DNA of 64,000 nucleotides, from NCBI GenBank assembly GCA_019775845.1, contig JADQAV010000018.1, forward strand, positions 503,044-567,043, written 5' to 3'. How positions within the stretch are numbered: position 1 is the stretch's first letter; each line of letters opens with the position of its first letter. Below the pieces are notes generated by a model that saw only the letters and a list, made by a program, of their open reading frames with translations, did no database searches and was not told the DNA's origin. A program made the position numbers and the translations under genes. The DNA comes from Myrmaecium sp. VS I D KN 1 (Eukaryota; Ascomycota; Dothideomycetes; Valsariales; Valsariaceae). This document shows, piece by piece, positions 31,536 to 41,973 of this stretch.

Positions 31536-32164
31536 GATTGCAGCGACGATGATGAGGTGGAGAGGTGGTGAGGAGAGGAGGGTGACGGATATGGGGCGAG
31601 AGAAATGTCCAGATGGTAGGTATATGAAGCGGTTCACGCTGTGCTCCGGCGGTCTGGTTGGTGTGAAGATGGTGTTGCGGGGACGAAGAAGGGGAGGAAG
31701 AAGAGGGATGGCCGGGGAGGTCACTCCTGCTTGCTTACTTAGCGATGCTTACTGTATTATGTTCAACAATGCTCTCTCCTCTCTTATCAGAGCGGCCCGG
31801 TCCGAATCACACCCCTCGCAAGCAATTATTTCGAAAGGTGGGATGGTGTTGCTGAGTGCATGCATCCTACCCCGCGCCTTATCTCTCATTGTCCGGTCAC
31901 TTATCAACCACCCCATGCTCCCAGGCTGCTTTTGTCACATTCTACCCCGCGGGGTGTGCCGCCCTGATAAATAAGATTCTTATTACAGGATGAGCACCTC
32001 GTCGAGTCACTGGGAGGATGCTCGTTCCTTCACTTTCATCACGCTTTGTTCCTGCTGCTTGACGGCCTGGCGGCGCAAGGCTGAGGATAGATCGACGATT
32101 CTGAAGCTACAGTACTATACCCACCGATAAATCAAGGATACTGCTCGAGGCTTACCAACTCACG
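31536..32164. promoter_or_regulatory. Bidirectional promoter of the thymine-salvage pair, with GATA sites
   Basis: 629 bp between the two divergent starts. HGATAR sites are seen at 31784-31789, 31879-31884 and 31901-31906 (minus orientation) and at 31965-31970 and 32125-32130 (plus). Five sites compare with about two expected by chance, and four fall within 190 bases. HGATAR is the binding word of AreA/NIT2-type nitrogen regulators, which would fit a nitrogen-scavenging pyrimidine pathway. Binding is inferred. Confidence 0.55.
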
Positions 32165-33345
32165 ATGGGCTCCTCCACTACTACTACTTCGGTCGTCGAT
32201 TCGGGCGTGGAAAAGACGGATTCTTTCATCCCAGTATGCTATCACCTCTTCTCAATATTCTCTCATCCATCCACCGCTGACAGCTTTGATTCGCTTAGCT
32301 TGTTGACTTCGCTCCTCTCCTTACCCCAGGACCCTTGCCCGAGAAGACGGCCACGGCCCACGCCCTTCTTCACGCCTTCCAAACCGCTGGCTTCGTCTAT
32401 CTGAAGAACTATGGCATCCCACAGGAGGTCGTTGACGACGTCTTCAAGGTCGAATCTAGCCCTTCCACCACCAACTCCCCTCTCACTAACCCCTCCTAGG
32501 CCAGCGCCTCCTTCTTCGCCCTTCCCCAACCCACCAAAGACAACCTGGGCTGGTACTCCCCCCGCGCCAACCGGGGCTACGTCGCTCACGGCCGCGAAAA
32601 AGTAACCGAGCTAACGGACTCCACCTCCGTCGCCTCCCTCCGCAACCAAAACCCCGACCTCAAAGAGTCCCTCGAAATCGGCCGCGAAGGCGAACCGGGC
32701 TGTCCCAACCGCTGGCCCGAAGAACCCGTACTCCCTCACTTCAAAACCACCATGCTCACCTTCCACGCCCGCTGCAAAACCCTCCACCAACACGTCATGC
32801 GCGGCGTCGCCCTCGGCCTCGGCCTGCCGGAGGACCACTTCGACCCCGTCACCACCATCGGGGACAACACGCTGCGACTGCTGCACTACCCGGCCACGCC
32901 CCGCCACGTCTTCGACGCCGCCCGCGCCCGCGGCCGCGCCCCGGTCCGCGCCGGCGAGCACACCGACTACGGCAGCGTCACCTTGCTCTTCCAACAGCCG
33001 GACGACCGCGGCGGGCTGCAAGCCCAGGACCCCCGCTCGGGGGCCTTCGTCGACGCCCGCCCCATCCCCGGCACCGTCGTCGTCAACGCGGGCGATCTGC
33101 TGGCGCGCTGGAGCAACGATGTGGTGCGCTCGACGAGGCATCGGGTCGTGGAGCCGCCTCCTGGCAAGGAGGGGATGGAGGGGGACGTGTATCCTGCTCG
33201 TTATAGTGTGGCGTACTTTTGTAACCCGGATTTTGATACCGTGATCCAGGCGATTCCGGGAACGGTCCCGCCCGGTGAGAAACCCCGGTATGAACCGGTT
33301 CGGAGCGGGGAGTATTTGGAGAGGAGGTTGGCGGCGACTTATTGA
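32165..33345 (+). CDS. Thymine dioxygenase (thymine 7-hydroxylase)-like 2OG-Fe(II) oxygenase
   Basis: Exons 32165..32233, 32299..32448 and 32500..33345 give 354 aa. Isopenicillin-N-synthase-like fold: the N-terminal domain has HAFQTAGFVYLKNYGIP, and iron ligands are His227 and Asp229 (AGEHTDYGSVTLLF) and His287 (STRHRVVEPP). RYSVAYFCNP carries the 2-oxoglutarate-binding Arg/Ser. Fungal thymine 7-hydroxylase, as I recall it, shares NRGYxAxGREKVTxLTD, KESxEIGREGEPG, VNAGDLLARWSND and the C-terminal RLAATY, all present here. That enzyme oxidises thymine stepwise to uracil-5-carboxylate, the substrate of the divergent neighbour. Related oxygenases of unknown substrate share several of these motifs, so substrate specificity rests partly on the gene pairing. 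Confidence 0.85.
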
Positions 33346-33561
33346 GAGGAGAGGATTGTGTTGGAGGAGGTTCGATGAACTTGGTTTTAGAAGGCTTAAA
33401 GCGTGATATGTGGAGCAGAAGACGCAGCGCAGCCTCGTCCAGCTGCGTTCGCTAAAATCAATGAAAGACATCCGCTTTCCAACCCCAGTTATCACCACAA
33501 ACAAAGCAAGTTCTTCCATCAAGTCAACCAATCACAACAAGATTGAGTTGTCTTCCCACCA

Positions 33562-33642
33562 GGCATCGTGGCGGAGTGGTTATCGCGCAAGACTAGAAAT
33601 CTTGTTCCTTCGGGAGCGTCTGTTCGAATCAGGCCGATGTCG
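33562..33642 (+). tRNA. tRNA-Ser (anticodon AGA)
   Basis: 81 bases without intron. Acceptor stem GGCATCG / CGATGTC (one G-U), A-box-like GGAGTGGTTATC, anticodon stem CAAGA/TCTTG around loop CTAGAAA with AGA at 33595-33597, a long variable arm (class II, as in Ser), T arm GTCTG-TTCGAAT-CAGGC, discriminator G. A T-rich run (tttctttttt) directly after it serves as Pol III terminator. It closely resembles yeast tRNA-Ser(AGA). Confidence 0.95.
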
Positions 33643-34810
33643 TTTCTTTTTTGCCCCTTTCTTTTTCTTTCCTCGGCAGTCCGGTTAACTTCCCCTCCTT
33701 CGTCCTTTCCGCCCTCCTTTTTTTATCCCTCTCTTCACGATCCTCGTCTTCTACTCTCCTCCCTTCCCACCTGACATCTCCCTTAGCGCCGGCCCTTCCA
33801 TCCCCAATCGTGAATCCGCGGAGGAGGCGCCCGCTCTGCAGGCGGGCAGTGCAAACGGAAACGGAACGGAGCGCGACGGGCTGCGGTCTCGGCCCACCCG
33901 CCGCCGGACCGGACCAAACGGCATCTTTTACCCTAGGTACCCCTCCCCCCACTCTTTCTACCCCTTTTTTCTTTCCTCTCCTTAACCGCCGGCCGACTGG
34001 GCTGGAACGGGAAAGGAAAATAAGATTAGCGGTTGGGGTGCATCCATGCAGAGGTGGGCAGGCACCAGGCGCGTCTTTGACAATAACCTTGTCGGACATG
34101 CTTAATATCATTCTTGTGAAGGGACACGGATCCGTATGTAGTACTGTACTTACTTTAGGCAGCAGGCGCTCGCTCTTTGCTCAGTGGGAGCGCTGTATCT
34201 TCTACTACCTTCCTACCGCTGCTGTTTCTCTCTTCTTGAGTTCTTGTTTCTGGCCGCTATTCTGAACGCATGGCATCTATTTATAAAAGGGGGAGTGAGG
34301 GAGATGGGGACAGGAAACAAAAGTCTCACCACTACCCCAAACCTCCGTATAGTACATGGCTGCCTACTAACCTGACAGCCAGGCCCGCCGGAAGGATTGA
34401 ACTAGATGTAATCCAACCTACTAACTGCTTCCATCTTGCCCCCCATCGTGTCAAGCGAAACGAGATTGGAACCAAGCCTTGGAGCCGACCAACCAAAGTC
34501 GGTACACCATGGCACGCCACGCCACACCGGGTCTCTCCTCCGGTCGGCTTCGAGTTTAGGCGAAGGGGGAATACGAGACTCATGTAATCCTTCATGGTTT
34601 TGGTTTTTGTATAAAGACCTTTGGGGGCGGCTTACTTCGACTCGCTTTCTCTCTTTTTTCCCGTGTCGCACGCGCTTACGCTCACGCTCACTTCGTTCGT
34701 TACTCGTCTGTCGCTCGTTAGGGTTCTATCCCCCCTTTTAAAGAAAAGAAGTAATCCGACATCTTTACTCACCAGTCCTTCCCTATACCAACCCCCTCAA
34801 AGCAACAACA
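33643..34810. other. Intergenic, 1.17 kb, tRNA 3' flank and promoter of the next gene
   Basis: No supported gene. Polypyrimidine stretches dominate 33645-33780 and 33940-33980. A TATA-like TATAAAG (34610-34616) lies 200 bases before the ATG at 34811 and is followed by CT-rich DNA, a plausible core promoter. Confidence 0.5.
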
Positions 34811-35686
34811 ATGCGTGCCACCACCTCCCTCACCCTCCTCGCCACCACCGCGGGCCTCGGCGCCCACGCCTCCCCCGCCGCAACAACCGCCACCGCCGCC
34901 ACCACCGTGCTCAACCTCTGGGGCGGCATGGACTCGCAAACCCTGGTCGGCAGCATCGTCTCCATCGTGCCCGGCGGCTCCGCGACCGCGGTCGCCGTGG
35001 CCTGCGCCTCCGGCACCGACTCCGAGGACTGCGGCATCGACGGCACGCTCACGCTGACGCAAGGGCCGCACACCTGGGCGCTGGCCACCACCTTCGTCGA
35101 GCACACCATCGACTACGGCAGTGAAACCGACTACTACGAGACCGCGGCGGCGACGGCGACGGATGAGCCCGAGGCCGTCACGGCGGACACGACGTACACG
35201 ATCACGGAGGGCTGTAGCTTTTCTGGGGTGATCGGCACGGCGACGGGGGCGATCGGCCAGCGCGGGTTGTGCTCGTATACCCAGGTCGCGGAGGGGGTCA
35301 CGAGCTCGACCACGGTCGTGCTGGACCCGACGGATGTGGAGCTCGTGCCGGTGACGGTGACGGCGGGCGTGGAGAAGTTGACGGCGACGGGGGCGGCGGC
35401 GACGGCGGCTGCTAGCAGCGGTAGCTCGGCGAGTTGGAGCGCGAGTGGAAGTGGTAAGTCCCAATATGTTGAGTCTTTTGATGGGAGTTGAGCTAACGGG
35501 TGTGGGATTGTAGCTTCTGGTTCTGGTTCCGCTGCCACGACTGTGGCTACCTCCACGGCTGCCTCCGGGAACGGCACGGCATCGGCGTCTTCTATGCAGG
35601 CTGGCGCGGCGGTCGCGAGCTACGGCTTTGGTGTTACCGGCTCCCTCGCCGCTGTGGGTGTGTTGGTTGTTGCTTTGGCGTTGTAG
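34811..35686 (+). CDS. Secreted, probably GPI-anchored surface protein
   Basis: Exons 34811..35453 and 35514..35686 give 271 aa. A signal peptide (MRATTSLTLLATTAGLGAHA) is followed by a compact domain (about 30-170) beginning TVLNLWGGMD, with five cysteines and Tyr/Thr-rich beta-type sequence, then a Ser/Thr/Ala/Gly-rich linker suited to O-mannosylation. The C-terminal hydrophobic tail (SLAAVGVLVVALAL) follows small residues (about 235-250) fit for GPI attachment. This layout is common for fungal wall proteins of unknown function. The intron (GTAAGT..TTGTAG) splits the Ser/Gly linker. No enzymatic motif seen. Confidence 0.8.
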
Positions 35687-37097
35687 TTGGAGGACTCCTG
35701 TCCGTTGCTGTTGCTGTCGTTGTTCTTGCCGTCGTTTTCTTCATGTTCATGTTCATGTGACATGCGCTCTGGCCTTGCTTGGCCTTGTTTGATCCCGTCT
35801 TTCCCTTTTTGCCCTCCCACTGTCCCTGCGTTGAAAGCGTGCGAAAGACCTTCGTCGAGTCGTTAGTCAGTTATTCAATCAGCATATTCATTCTCGCATT
35901 CATCACGCAATGAATCACAACATCTTTCTTCCCCGCGCATCACCGTGCTCCATAAGTCGCTTGTTCGATTCAGATTCATCAAGTGCCATGATGAACGGTG
36001 CAAGCCATCACTCGGGAGGACGAGAGGTGAGTGGGGCTGCAGAGAGGGGGGGAGGGAGGAGAGTAGTAGTGAGGAGCGTGGGTGGTTGTTGATTGGTGAT
36101 GTCGGTAGGTCTATCTAGTTATATACCCTAGGGCCACACCCATCGTAGCTTCCTATAACGGTCCGCTCTCCCGCTGCCGCTCGTACCACACCTTAACCCC
36201 CATCCTCACGTCCCCGCCACGGCTACAGCCCCATCCAACGCCTCACAGACGGACAAGGATCCAATCGACATGTACGCATCAAAAAAGCCAAGGACAAAGA
36301 GAAAAGACGCAGCAAAAAGGAAACCGCGCATCTCCATCCACCGCACATAGCCACAAGCGAACAGTCTCGTTTTGAAAGTAGTAGTAGTCGTATTCGTACA
36401 TACTGTAGACTCTGTCTCCGTCCATAGGTGTCCTCCGTCCTGTCTTCCCGCCTTTCTGCGGTTCCGTCCCGCTCCCGTCCCATATCGCCAGATGGAGTTG
36501 GAAGGAGCAGTCGCCCCTTCAGAGAGGAGGTAATATGATCGAGATACACAGCAAACCAAACCAAGTAAAAAGATAACGAGAAAGCGTCATCATTGCTGTG
36601 ACTCCGCCACCTTCCGTCTTTCCATCCCTCCCCTCCGTTTACACCACCGAGATCCCATGGGGAAAGGGAAAAAAGGAAAAAACGATCAATTACAAGTAGA
36701 GTAGTAGGGAATGAACAGAAAAAATATAACAGACACAGCTGCTGCAAGAACAATAACCCTCGGGTCTGCCTCACGTGGTATCTTCGCTACGGCCTCTGCC
36801 GTTCGCCGCTCGCCGCCGCAGAGCCTCTGATATGGTGTGTCAAGGCAGCGGCGTAGACATATAGATGAAAAGGAGGGAGAGAGAGAGAGAGAGAGAGAGA
36901 GAAATGGAGGGTTTTAACGTGTGACACGGGAAAAAGGAAAGATGACGATGTAATGACGGTGATGCTGGCGATGGTGAAGAAAAACAAACCCCTCTGAACA
37001 CCGTCGTTCACCGGCCCAATGCAGAGAAAATCCCACTTTTTGGCTTTTTCTCGGAAAGATGTGTGGAAGGAAAACCGACCGTCGCTTACTCCTTGTC
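35687..37097. other. Intergenic, 1.4 kb between converging surface-protein genes
   Basis: 3' flanks of the genes ending at 35686 (plus) and 37098 (minus). A (GA)13 microsatellite lies at 36877-36902. Frames of up to ~180 codons on the minus strand at 36206-36774 show no family features and I reject them. No RNA gene recognised. Confidence 0.5.
36877..36902. repeat. (GA)13 microsatellite
   Basis: Uninterrupted GA dinucleotide repeat in the intergenic region. Confidence 0.9.
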
Positions 37098-37847
37098 TCA
37101 TAAGAAAGTGAGAGCGACCACCGCCCCCATCACCGCAGCCATGCCGCGGAAGGAGATGCGGCTTGCGGCGGCCCCGCCCGTGGACTTCACGTCGAACGGG
37201 CTTCCACCGCCGCTGTCCTTGTTGCTCTTCTGGACGGTGGCGCTCGCCTCCGCGGCGCTGGAGGTTGAGCTCGTTTGCAGCGCGAAGCCCGTGCTGGTGT
37301 CGAGCGCGATGGCGGCCGAGGACGTCGTCGCGGTGCTGGAGGTGGAGGTGGAGGTGGGCGTCGCGAAGGTGAGCGTGGGACTGGCGCTGTTGGATCGGCT
37401 GGCCGATAGCACGGCGGAGGGAGTGGACGTGTCAATCGCCAGGGTGGCGTGGCTCGTGGTCTTGCTTCCTTCCGCCGTGGATGCCGTGCTGGTGGACGAA
37501 GAACTCGACGTGGAGGTGACCTGGATGTCGTTGTTTGGGCACAGCGCCGCAACACCCTCGCCGCGGAGGAAGACGCCGATGATGGAGTTCTTGTCGACGT
37601 CGACCGAGGCGCACTGCAGGGCGATGGCCTTGGAGATTTCGGTGAGGCCGGTCACGCAAGCGGTGCTGCAGGTGCTGGTGCTGGCGAAGTCGGTGGCGCT
37701 GCAACCGGGAATCGTGAATTCGTACGCGGCGTTACACTTGGCGGGGAGGTCGGTGTTCTTGGGAGTGAAGTCGGAGAGGGAGACCGCGGCGACGGTGGAG
37801 GAAAGGAACAGGGTGACGGCGAGCCTGGCGCGAAGCATCATGGGCAT
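37098..37847 (-). CDS. Secreted, Ser/Thr-rich, probably GPI-anchored protein with Cys-rich head
   Basis: Single exon, 249 aa from MPMMLRARLAV. Signal peptide at about 1-22 (ALA/VAAVS cleavage region). Residues 25-105 hold six cysteines (CNAAYEFTIPGC, STCSTACVTGL, ALQCASVD, ALCPNND), suggesting a small disulfide domain. About 105-215 is Ser/Thr/Ala-rich. The C terminus (AAVMGAVVALTFL) is hydrophobic after a Gly/Ser/Asn-rich site, as in GPI-anchored proteins. The cysteine spacing does not match the eight-Cys CFEM domain. In-frame ATGs exist upstream (37952) and downstream by one and two codons; this one places a good signal peptide at the N terminus. Function unknown. Confidence 0.75.
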   Translation of the reverse strand: MPMMLRARLAVTLFLSSTVAAVSLSDFTPKNTDLPAKCNAAYEFTIPGCSATDFASTSTCSTACVTGLTEISKAIALQCASVDVDKNSIIGVFLRGEGVAALCPNNDIQVTSTSSSSSTSTASTAEGSKTTSHATLAIDTSTPSAVLSASRSNSASPTLTFATPTSTSTSSTATTSSAAIALDTSTGFALQTSSTSSAAEASATVQKSNKDSGGGSPFDVKSTGGAAASRISFRGMAAVMGAVVALTFL

Positions 37848-38355
37848 GCGAGGAAGGACGTTGTTGGTCGGTAGGTGAAGATGAAGTGGGCGCAGGTTCA
37901 GCCAAGAATCCGCCGTGGCGTGGATGGAATGAAGTGGGAGAAACGGAAGCACGCGGAAGATGAAGGTCGGTGACCGTGAGAGATGATGTCGCGCAGAGGA
38001 ATTATTGGGTTGTGATCCGGTCGGTGGAACAATCAGTCGGTCGTGTGCTGTCGGTGTGGAGGTGGAGATGGAGGGGACCGACGTGTCTCGTCGGATAATA
38101 CTGTATCGCTGTACGCCGTGAATCCGAGGTGGAGAAGGAAGGAGAGGACGTGGTGGGCGGAGGTAGAGGGGAAGGAATGACGAGCAGCTCGCGCACGACG
38201 GCGGACAGGTTCGGGATGAGGTGAGTGGCTTGAAGGGTAAAGTAACTTCGGATGTCAGGTACTAGTAAGGTGCGGATCGGTACGGTAATGAAGGAATGAA
38301 GGTACGGAGGACTGCGCACAACCTTGCCGACTGGAGCGGAACCTGCAAGGGGTGG

Positions 38356-38380
38356 CGGAAGGGAAGGGAAGGGAAGGGAA
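38356..38380. repeat. GGGAA microsatellite
   Basis: About five GGGAA units in tandem. Confidence 0.8.
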
Positions 38381-38525
38381 CGTCGTGAAGGTGAACGGAG
38401 AGAAAGAGGGGAGGAAGAGTAAGAGAAGGAGGAAGGGTCGGGTAAGAGAGGAGACAAAAAGACAGAGAAGCACGAAGCGAGCACGGGGAAAAGGTTTGGT
38501 GGGCCTGAGGGTGCCTGGGGAGAAA

Positions 38526-38543
38526 ATGGATGGATGGATGGAT
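38526..38543. repeat. ATGG microsatellite
   Basis: Four and a half ATGG units in tandem. Confidence 0.85.
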
Positions 38544-40429
38544 CGTCGTTCGGTCGGTCAGTTGTGCAGTCGGGTAAGGTACCTACTCCGGAGGTAGTTG
38601 GGCAGCCTGTGAGCTACTAGTTGTTCCTACTACGGATACCACAGGACTTGTTATGATGCTCCCATCCTTTGGCCATCATCAACTCCGGTGCGTCCTCCGT
38701 CAACCGTCTATCGGAGAGGAGCATGATCACAATGGTGAAGAGGCTGCAGCATCTGGCGGGAGATGACGATGGTCGGCGCCGGGTGCGAGTGGACCGGAAA
38801 GCTGAAACGCGCTTGACGTCTGATCGGCGCCCGCTCGGCTCGCCCCACGCCCTCCCCATTGGCCGGCCCGCCGCTTAGGCTCCCTTGGCCCACTCCGGCC
38901 GCGGGGCATGAGACCCCTGGCTCACCCCTGGCTTCGGTCGATGCTTATCCAGAGGTGAACAACCGAGGCGCTGAAAGTGTACATACATACAGGATGTTTG
39001 ACGTCGTTACGCGCCGGGAGGGGAACTTCACCTGGCGGTAACATCGCGAATAAGAGCGCTTTGCTTCCCTCTCTCAAAGCTGATATTTCTACAGCGAATA
39101 ACGCAGCTTCTCAGAAGCAATGCAGCGATAAGTCTGCCGCAGCATCTGTACTTCATCCACGAAACACCAGCAATATCTAGGTATTAGGTACTGTACGTGC
39201 CGTAGCTTCACAGTAAAAAGTCCTCCGAAACCAAACACAATAACCCCTCCTCACCCATAAAATCAATCGGATGGCCGTAGCGTCCGCATCTGCTTCACCT
39301 CTTTAGCATCAGTCCAACTCCTCAGTCCCCCCTTAGGGAAACAAACACCTCCAACATGGGACCCCTTCCGCAGATCCCGCGCCTCATATGGGATGGTTCG
39401 TACCGTACAGTAGCCCGTACCTACAGCAAATATCCGACAGACAGGCTCCCGGCCCGCCCGAGCGCGCCCCCCCTTTTTTTTTTCTTTATCCGCAGTTCCA
39501 CGTGCGTGTATGAGCGGCGAGACGACGTCATGAGTTATATCTTGGTGAGCTTGTTATAGGTTGTTCTCCCCTACTCTCTCTCGCGCGCTCCAGGGCCGTT
39601 TGTCCATTGATTCAGGGTGTTTGTTTACATCATCAAATTCAAACCGAGCAGCGCCCAAGACGCAAAAGAGGAGAAAATATAAGCATGTTTTTTATCCAAA
39701 TATATAGACCATCTCGCTCATCCGACCGCCGTCAGTCTGGACCTCTCTGTACACAGCGCAGGGTTTACATATGCTAAACCCCTCATTCTACGGTGTTCTT
39801 GTTCTTCTGCAGGGCATAGGGGGGTAGGGCGTGCGGGATGCAGGACGCAGGGCGAAAAGGAGAGAGAGGGGAGCGTGAGGCTGTGCAGGATGTTATATAT
39901 GGAAGTAGGTGGATGTTGTGCTCCCTAAGCACCACCAAACCGTGGGCAAGGCCAGGACCGACTGTCTTCAGTTGTTAGTTATTATTATTGATGGCTTCGC
40001 TGAAAAGGAAATAGCACGCTTTGAAGGAAAAATAGGGGAGGAAAGTGCATATGGATAGTGAATATCACTAATACTGCTCGTTCATTCTGAACTTTCAACG
40101 GTGTAGCGAAGTGATACACTCCGTATACCTATATATACTGTTACAAGGGAAGGCATCAGATTGACGCCTCACGTCAGCCTCATCCAACCTTATGTAAGGC
40201 AGCCAGCCGGGCAGCCACCCAGCAGCCTCTTACCCCGGACGCACAGGCCAGGCCATCCCGACAAGCCATCCCGACAAGCCACCCCGGCCAGCCCAGACCC
40301 TTGTCCTTGTCCTTGCTGGACGACGACCCGACCTACGTAATCGGGTAAGAGCCAAAACCTTCCTGTCACTCCATATCACTAGCCACACCTACTACCAACC
40401 TCACCTCACCATCCTGCCTTCCTCTGAAC

Positions 40430-40459
40430 ATGCTCGCCGCCCGCCCACCAGGAAGATGA
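40430..40459 (+). CDS. Upstream ORF, 9 codons, overlapping the next start by ATGA
   Basis: ATG at 40430 opens MLAARPPGR and stops with the TGA at 40457-40459. The four bases ATGA therefore contain both the main start (40456) and the uORF stop. This arrangement permits termination-reinitiation control. It counts only if the transcript starts upstream of 40430 and no 5' UTR intron removes it; the sequence ccaccag just before GAAGATG could also act as a splice acceptor. Confidence 0.4.
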   Translation: MLAARPPGR

Positions 40460-41973
40460 GCCCGACGAACAAGAAGAAGACATTGCTGCTCTGCTTCATC
40501 CACGGCTTCAAGGTGCGCGCCCGTCCTCTTCGTTCCCCGCACTGCCCGCCCCGCTAACCACCGCGATTACCTCAGGGCGGTGACGATACCTTTGGCAACT
40601 TCCCCCACCACCTCCGCGCCATCCTTAGCCATGCCCTGCCTAACCTCTCCGTCGTCGCCATCACCTACCCCAAGTTCGAGACGCGGGGCGACTTGAAAGA
40701 GTGTGTCGCGCGGTTTAAGGAATGGTGAGTGCGCCCACTCACAGCACCACCGCCATGCTACCACCGGGAGCTCACATCTCTTCTCTTCTGCAGGCTCCAG
40801 AATAAAGTCATCGACTTCGAGGTCGCCAACTCCACCCCCTCACCGACCATCGATCCCTCCGTCCATGTTATCCTCATCGGCCACAGCATGGGCGGCATCG
40901 TCGCCGCCGAAACTCTCCTTAGCATCACCAACGAACAACCTATCCCGCCTCTCGGCGCCCATAACACAGCCATGACCAATACGACCTCCGCCGTCCCCTC
41001 CTCTCCGCCTCCACTCTCCGAAACCACCACCCTCATGTTCCCCCACATCACCGGCGTCCTCGCCTTCGACACTCCTTACCTTGGCATCAGCCCCTCCGTC
41101 GTCGCCCACGGCGCCGAAAGCCACTGGAACACCGCGACCACCGCCTACAACGCCTACACCTCCATCTCCTCCGTCTTCGGCTGGGGCAACGGCGCCAAAA
41201 GCCCGCCAAAACCCGCGACGCCTCAGAAGGCGCTTCCGCCCACCCTCGCCAGATCGACCAGCTCCACCTCCACAGCGTCCGTCTCCGCCCCCACGGTCGA
41301 TGACGCGGCAACCACACCTCTGTGGAGTCGCTGGGGCAAATACGCCATGTTTGCCGGTGCCGCGGGCGCGGTGGCTGCGGGCGGCGCCGCCGCATATCTC
41401 AAGCGTGACACCATCTCCCAGGGTTGGACGTGGGTGGGCTCGCACCTGGAGTTTGTGGGATGCCTGGCTCGGGCGGAGGATCTCCGGCAGCGGCACGCAC
41501 GGGTGCTGGAGCTGAGAAAGGCGCGCGGCGTCGGATTCGGGGTGTACTACACCACGCTCGGCGCGGCGGTGGAGGGGAAGGCGGGCAAAGTCGCGGAGGT
41601 CCTGGGGCGGGAGCGGACGTTCTGCAACGTCCCGAAGGTGGAGGGCACGGGGAAGGGTGGCGGCCGGGAATGCTGGTGGGAGGCGAGGAACGACGTGGCG
41701 GGGAGTGAGATCGCGGCGCATTGCGGGATGTTCGAGCCCCGGGCGAATCCTGGGTATTACCGCATGGCGGAGGGGGCTAAGGACGTGTTGGTTGGATGGG
41801 TGACGGGGGGCGAGGGGCGAGAGTGGTACGAAACGGCGCGCAAGGGTGATGTGGAAAGTGTGGGCGCGCAGCTGGAGGAGGAGGCCGAGATGGTGGATTT
41901 GGAGGGCGAGGCGGAGGCGGAGGCGGGCGTGGAGACACGAGGGGTGGAGGAGGGGTTTGAAGAAGTGAGGTGA
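40456..41973 (+). CDS. Alpha/beta hydrolase, DUF676-like, fungal conserved
   Basis: Exons 40456..40512, 40576..40724 and 40794..41973 give 461 aa. It begins MSPTNKKKTLLLCFIHGFKGGDD, the oxyanion-region strand of lipase-like alpha/beta hydrolases. The nucleophile elbow is IGHSMGG with Ser100, and the next strand reads LAFDTPYLG, as in DUF676 lipases. A low-complexity Ala/Pro/Ser segment (about 170-215) leads to a hydrophobic Ala/Gly-rich helix (FAGAAGAVAAGGAAAYL, about 222-240) that may anchor the protein in a membrane. The C-terminal half has FGVYYTTLG and a Glu-rich tail. Substrate unknown. Both introns are short and in phase, rebuilding HGFK-GGDD and KEW-LQNK. Confidence 0.85.

Larger units (their letters stand above)
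37848..40455. other. Gene-poor intergenic region, 2.6 kb
   Basis: The largest gap in the window. The first ~600 bases flank the 5' end of the gene at 37847 and carry short repeats: GGGAA repeats (38356-38380) and ATGG repeats (38526-38543). 39650-40180 is AT-rich and looks like a 3' UTR or unannotated transcript. 40190-40310 holds GCCAGCC / CCATCCCGACAAG short repeats. No ORF with family support on either strand, no tRNA. Confidence 0.5.

Noticed and set aside
30294-31571. Plus-strand open frame of 425 codons
   Set aside because: Antisense to the iso-orotate decarboxylase-like gene, composed of His/Arg/Pro runs created by GC-rich codons on the other strand.
36206-36774. Minus-strand frames of up to 183 codons
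   Set aside because: Hydrophobic and low-complexity, without conservation cues; within the 3' flank between converging genes.
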